Part shown: positions 38,297 through 41,032 of the stretch, in pieces
How positions within the stretch are numbered: the stretch's first letter is position 1
How the letters are laid out: each line of letters begins with the position of its first letter
DNA from: Nitrospira sp. CG24B
GTDB lineage: Bacteria; Nitrospirota; Nitrospiria; Nitrospirales; Nitrospiraceae
Assembly: GCA_002869845.2 (NCBI GenBank)
Contig: NEWS02000004.1
Span: forward strand, 620,057 to 661,088
Length of the DNA stretch: 41,032 nucleotides
Direction of reading: 5' to 3'
Translations under genes and position numbers: made by a program
Notes under the pieces: model-generated
What the model saw: the letters and a program-made list of their open reading frames with translations, nothing else
The model's database searches: none
What the model was told of the DNA's origin: nothing

Positions 38297-38405
38297 GTTG
38301 TTCTATCCTCAACAAGTGAGACCTGCTTCGCCTTCCCTCCTGCCACCCTCTGCAAGAACTGGCGCTGAATCGTTCTTGGATATTGTCGTCAAAAAAGATC
38401 GGAAT

Positions 38406-38993
38406 TCAGGGTCGGGTGGGTGTCCATCTCTTGGCCCGTTCTTCGGATTCGGTAATCTGGCTGCGAGTCATCCGTGTGGCGATGGTCTCGCGTGATTCAA
38501 CAGCTCGCTTCTCACCATAGGCCGCTGAAAGGCTGTACCACATGTGCGCTTCAACAAGACTCTGAGGCACGCCACGCCCTCGTTCATACATCATTCCGAG
38601 CTTGGCAAATGCGAGCGCATTTCGTTGTTCAGCTGCCTTCTGAAACCAGAACAACGCCATGTGGTCGCTATACGGTGCACCCTGCCCGAGCGAATAGAGC
38701 GTTCCAAGATTGACTTGAGCCCCTGCGTGTCCTTGATCAGCGGCCTTTTTAAACCAATCCTTGGCCTCAAGGTAGTTTTGTGGAAGACCACGCCCTTCGC
38801 TGTAGTGTATGCCCAATTGGTTTTGAGCATTGGGATCGCCGGTCTGAGCATGTCTGAGGACTTCGCCCACGGCTGGTTCGCCAATGAGTAGTTGTGGTGG
38901 ACTAGAAGGTGGAGCGGCGCAGCTTGATGTGAGAAAGGACACCAAGAGTAGTCCTACGAGAGTCACATACTGGTAGGGTAGCCGGTGAGCCAT
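38406..38993 (-). CDS. Sel1-repeat lipoprotein, copy 1
   Basis: 195 aa. Signal with lipobox LTSSCA near 20-26. Sel1/TPR-like repeats follow: AQNQLGIHYSEGRGLPQNYLE, AQVNLGTLYSLGQGAP, and AFAKLGMMYERGRGVPQSLVE, then AHMWYSLSAAYGEKRAVESRE and an RMTRSQITESEERAKRW tail. Such proteins are usually scaffold or regulatory proteins at the cell envelope. It has a paralog of the same length 265 bases upstream on the same strand. Confidence 0.88.
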   Translation of the reverse strand: MAHRLPYQYVTLVGLLLVSFLTSSCAAPPSSPPQLLIGEPAVGEVLRHAQTGDPNAQNQLGIHYSEGRGLPQNYLEAKDWFKKAADQGHAGAQVNLGTLYSLGQGAPYSDHMALFWFQKAAEQRNALAFAKLGMMYERGRGVPQSLVEAHMWYSLSAAYGEKRAVESRETIATRMTRSQITESEERAKRWTPTRP

Positions 38994-39257
38994 TCTGAAT
39001 GATTGTGAACGGGATTAATATCTGCTGGCCAGGTAGCGAACCATAGAGCGATATCCTACGCAGCGGGAGGGCGCAACTTCAAGGGGGCCAAACGTGAGTA
39101 AGGAGTAGATTGATGGAGAGCCTTGAAGGCGGTCACATTCTCCAAAGGCGCCCGTGTAACCTATTGCATGATTGGCGATAGAAATAAGCGGACTTCAAGG
39201 AGTGGATCTCGGTTGGTGGCCTCAGATTACAAAGAGCAGACTGGAGAAACCCATAGG

Positions 39258-39845
39258 CTACTGTTCTTGAACTGAATTGTGAGTCTTGGGTTTCCAGTTT
39301 CGTGCAAGGAATTGTGCTTGTGCTATTTCTGTTGGAGTCATGTTCATGGCCAGACGATCTCGCCATTTCGCTCCACCTTCCTGCCCGTTAGCCGCCGCCA
39401 AGTTGTACCACTGGTAAGCCTGGACGACATCCTTGGGAACTCCTCGTGCCTTTTCATGATAAGTGGCAATTACGAACATCGCTGGTCCGTGTCCCTGGTC
39501 CGCGGCAAGGCGGCACCACCGTAGTGCTTCCTGATAGTCCTGGGGCATCCCACGACCGATGTCCGACAGCACACAGAGCCGATAGAAGGCACCAACATGT
39601 CGCTGGGTGGCCGCCATACGGTACCACCGAACGGCTTCCCTATGGTCTTTCGGTAAGGCGTTCTCATATCGCAAGCCCAGATTGTACTGATCCTCGGCGC
39701 TCCCTTGTTCCGCAGCCGACTGTAACGCATCGATCCGTGACGTTGTGTCCCGCACGTCGACGTAGGGAGATTTCGGTGGATCGATGCATCCCGACAGGGT
39801 GCAAAGGGCGGTCATCATCATGAGATATCGCAGGCAGGTCTTCAT
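39258..39845 (-). CDS. Sel1-repeat lipoprotein, copy 2
   Basis: 195 aa. Lipobox LSGC at about 17-20. Repeats: QYNLGLRYENALPKDHREAV, AFYRLCVLSDIGRGMPQDYQE, MFVIATYHEKARGVPKDVVQ, then AYQWYNLAAANGQEGGAKWRDRL and a MTPTEIAQAQFLARNWKPK tail. Same plan and length as copy 1, so the pair probably arose by tandem duplication and has since diverged strongly. The 264 bases between them hold no gene. Function of both is unknown. Confidence 0.88.
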   Translation of the reverse strand: MKTCLRYLMMMTALCTLSGCIDPPKSPYVDVRDTTSRIDALQSAAEQGSAEDQYNLGLRYENALPKDHREAVRWYRMAATQRHVGAFYRLCVLSDIGRGMPQDYQEALRWCRLAADQGHGPAMFVIATYHEKARGVPKDVVQAYQWYNLAAANGQEGGAKWRDRLAMNMTPTEIAQAQFLARNWKPKTHNSVQEQ

Positions 39846-39873
39846 AATCTCTTCTCCTTCAGAACGATCCTGC

Positions 39874-39899
39874 GGCTGCTGCCTATCTGACCAGCAGCC
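39874..39899. repeat. Hairpin upstream of the second Sel1 gene
   Basis: GGCTGCTG and CAGCAGCC pair perfectly (8 bp) around a 10-base loop, 29 bases upstream of the minus-strand start at 39845 in a divergent region. Confidence 0.4.
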
Positions 39900-40039
39900 A
39901 ATGCAGTCGCTACTCTAGCACATCTCGCTCGCTAGAAAGCTATCATACCCAGCGTACGATCACGATCTTGTTCTGCCACGCCCTGTTGCTTTCACTGAAG
40001 AGAAAAGATATGGGTTAGCCTTGCCATCAAGGTGAAATC

Positions 40040-40675
40040 TTGGCTTGTGTTGTGGTGCGGAACATTACGAGAAGTACCCTCCTTATGGGAACCTTGTTCC
40101 TTCTGTCCACGTTATCGGTTCAGGCTCAACAAGAGTTTTCGTTTACCCCGGTCGAAAAGGGCGTGCTCTTGGTGGCCAGTCCCTCGCTGAGCGATCCTAA
40201 CTTCCATCAAGCTGTCCTGCTCATTGTCGAACACGGACGAGGAGGGACGGTTGGGCTTATTCTGAACCGCCCCACGAATGTGCTGGTATCCGAAGTCTTG
40301 CCGGATTTTACCGTGCTGAAGCGTACTCCCCATCGGTTGTTTGCCGGAGGGCCAGTCGAGCGAACACAGCTGGTCTTGTTGTTCCGGCTCACGCAGCTCT
40401 TGCCTGATACACGTCAGATCATCGATGGAATCTACGTGGGCACACCTCGCGTCCTGGAACGTATCATGACTCAGCCCAAACCGACCGAGACCTTCCGCGC
40501 GTTTTCCGGATTCGCCGGATGGGCACCGGGGCAGCTCGAACATGAAATGCTCGAAGGGGCATGGGGAGTCTTGCCGTCAAATGCGTTCAATATATTCGAC
40601 AAAGACCCGGCAATGCTCTGGCCGGACAGTATCATCCTTCTTCAGGCCCCCAGAGCTATTTCCATTACACGATAG
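40040..40675 (+). CDS. YqgE/AlgH-like protein with signal peptide
   Basis: 211 aa. The YqgE/AlgH (DUF179) domain is clear: GVLLVASPSLSDPNFHQAVLL, HGRGGTVGLILNRPT, FAGGPVE, FSGFAGWAPGQLEHEM and GAWGVLP. Residues 1-31 contain RSTLLMGTLFLLSTLSVQAQQ, a likely cleavable signal peptide, whereas YqgE is normally cytoplasmic. TTG 40040 has AAGGTGA upstream; no earlier ATG exists. Function of the family is not settled. A periplasmic location is inferred from the signal. Confidence 0.88.
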   Translation: MACVVVRNITRSTLLMGTLFLLSTLSVQAQQEFSFTPVEKGVLLVASPSLSDPNFHQAVLLIVEHGRGGTVGLILNRPTNVLVSEVLPDFTVLKRTPHRLFAGGPVERTQLVLLFRLTQLLPDTRQIIDGIYVGTPRVLERIMTQPKPTETFRAFSGFAGWAPGQLEHEMLEGAWGVLPSNAFNIFDKDPAMLWPDSIILLQAPRAISITR

Positions 40676-40727
40676 ACGGGTAGACTGGTCTCGCGCTGCG
40701 TCCGGTGGGAAGGCTAGGTCGTGTTAC

Positions 40728-41032
40728 TCAGCAGGCAGAAATATAGGCAACACTTGGGTGCCTGAAGAACGAGCGAATGAGTGCGGGGCAGTGCGCCATC
40801 TCAGTGAGCTGCGCGGTAATGCGATCAGCCAGACGCTCGCCCTTCTGCAAGGGCCGGCGTGCGTTGCCGGTGCGCTTCGCATGGCTCCAGACCAACTCAT
40901 CGGGATTGAGGTCCGGGGCGTAGCCGGGCCGGTAATGCACAGTCAGCTTGCCGTCGAGCTCTGCGACGTATTCCTTGACCGCAAGTGCCTTGTGGGCTGG
41001 CAGTCCATCAAGGATGAGATGCAAGGGCTTGC
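40728..41032 (-). CDS. IS630-type transposase, C-terminal part, cut by window edge
   Basis: About 100 residues of a DDE transposase, open to the window edge. Seen: LHLILDGLPAHKALAVKEY with the second catalytic Asp, then RPGYAPDLNPDELVWSHAKR with the third acidic residue, and a basic C-terminus. It differs clearly from the IS630 element at 18948-19972, so it belongs to another group. It lies 52 bases downstream of the YqgE-like gene; the IS end is somewhere in 40676-40727 but the other end is not visible. Confidence 0.8.
   Translation of the reverse strand, partial: KPLHLILDGLPAHKALAVKEYVAELDGKLTVHYRPGYAPDLNPDELVWSHAKRTGNARRPLQKGERLADRITAQLTEMAHCPALIRSFFRHPSVAYISAC

Overview
The window is about 41 kb of gene-dense, moderately GC-rich bacterial chromosome. 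Gene content suggests a Nitrospira-like member of Nitrospirota: NtrY/NtrC-type regulators, many receiver proteins with Cys-rich tails, a fused LapA-LapB protein, a cupredoxin next to a squalene/phytoene synthase, and small ferredoxins. This assignment is an inference from protein character, not a database match.

Layout. 1-3865: a 5'-truncated NtrY-like kinase, its NtrC-like sigma-54 activator, and an opposing receiver protein. 4007-6013: a purM with promoter and leader that ends abruptly at about 4550, exactly where a convergent, 3'-truncated mutS2 begins. 6143-9734: a glycolytic operon gap-pgk-tpiA-secG with a good sigma-70 promoter. 9827-11313: ilvE and a PilZ protein on the minus strand. 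11386-16883: rplU-rpmA-obgE-proB-nadD-rsfS-lapAB, a housekeeping run for ribosome, proline, NAD and envelope functions. 17001-20271: bioB, a zeta-toxin-like kinase with a 51-codon partner, gene remnants, a complete IS630-family element and tRNA-Ala(CGC). This is the main accessory segment.

20569-24895 is a four-gene minus-strand signalling operon: receiver with Cys tail, receiver-GGDEF cyclase, hybrid histidine kinase and Hpt. It could form a phosphorelay ending in c-di-GMP. 24979-30861 holds yqeY, a small lipoprotein, an MFS transporter, two unrecognised genes, htpX, a cupredoxin and a squalene/phytoene synthase-like gene. 30881-32373 is a minus-strand set of small redox or metal-binding proteins. 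32544-37774 holds ald, tRNA-Pro(CGG), acylphosphatase, a group 2 sigma factor, apt, a DksA/TraR protein, queC and a cytochrome c. 37908-41032 holds a small secreted coiled-coil protein, two paralogous Sel1-repeat lipoproteins, an exported YqgE-like protein and the edge of a second IS630-type transposase.

Most of the window is ordinary core genome. The points most worth checking are the reciprocal purM/mutS2 break (rearrangement or assembly join), the zeta-kinase plus mini-protein cassette behind bioB, the decayed island around the IS630 element, the possible AUC start of rsfS, and the four-gene phosphorelay.
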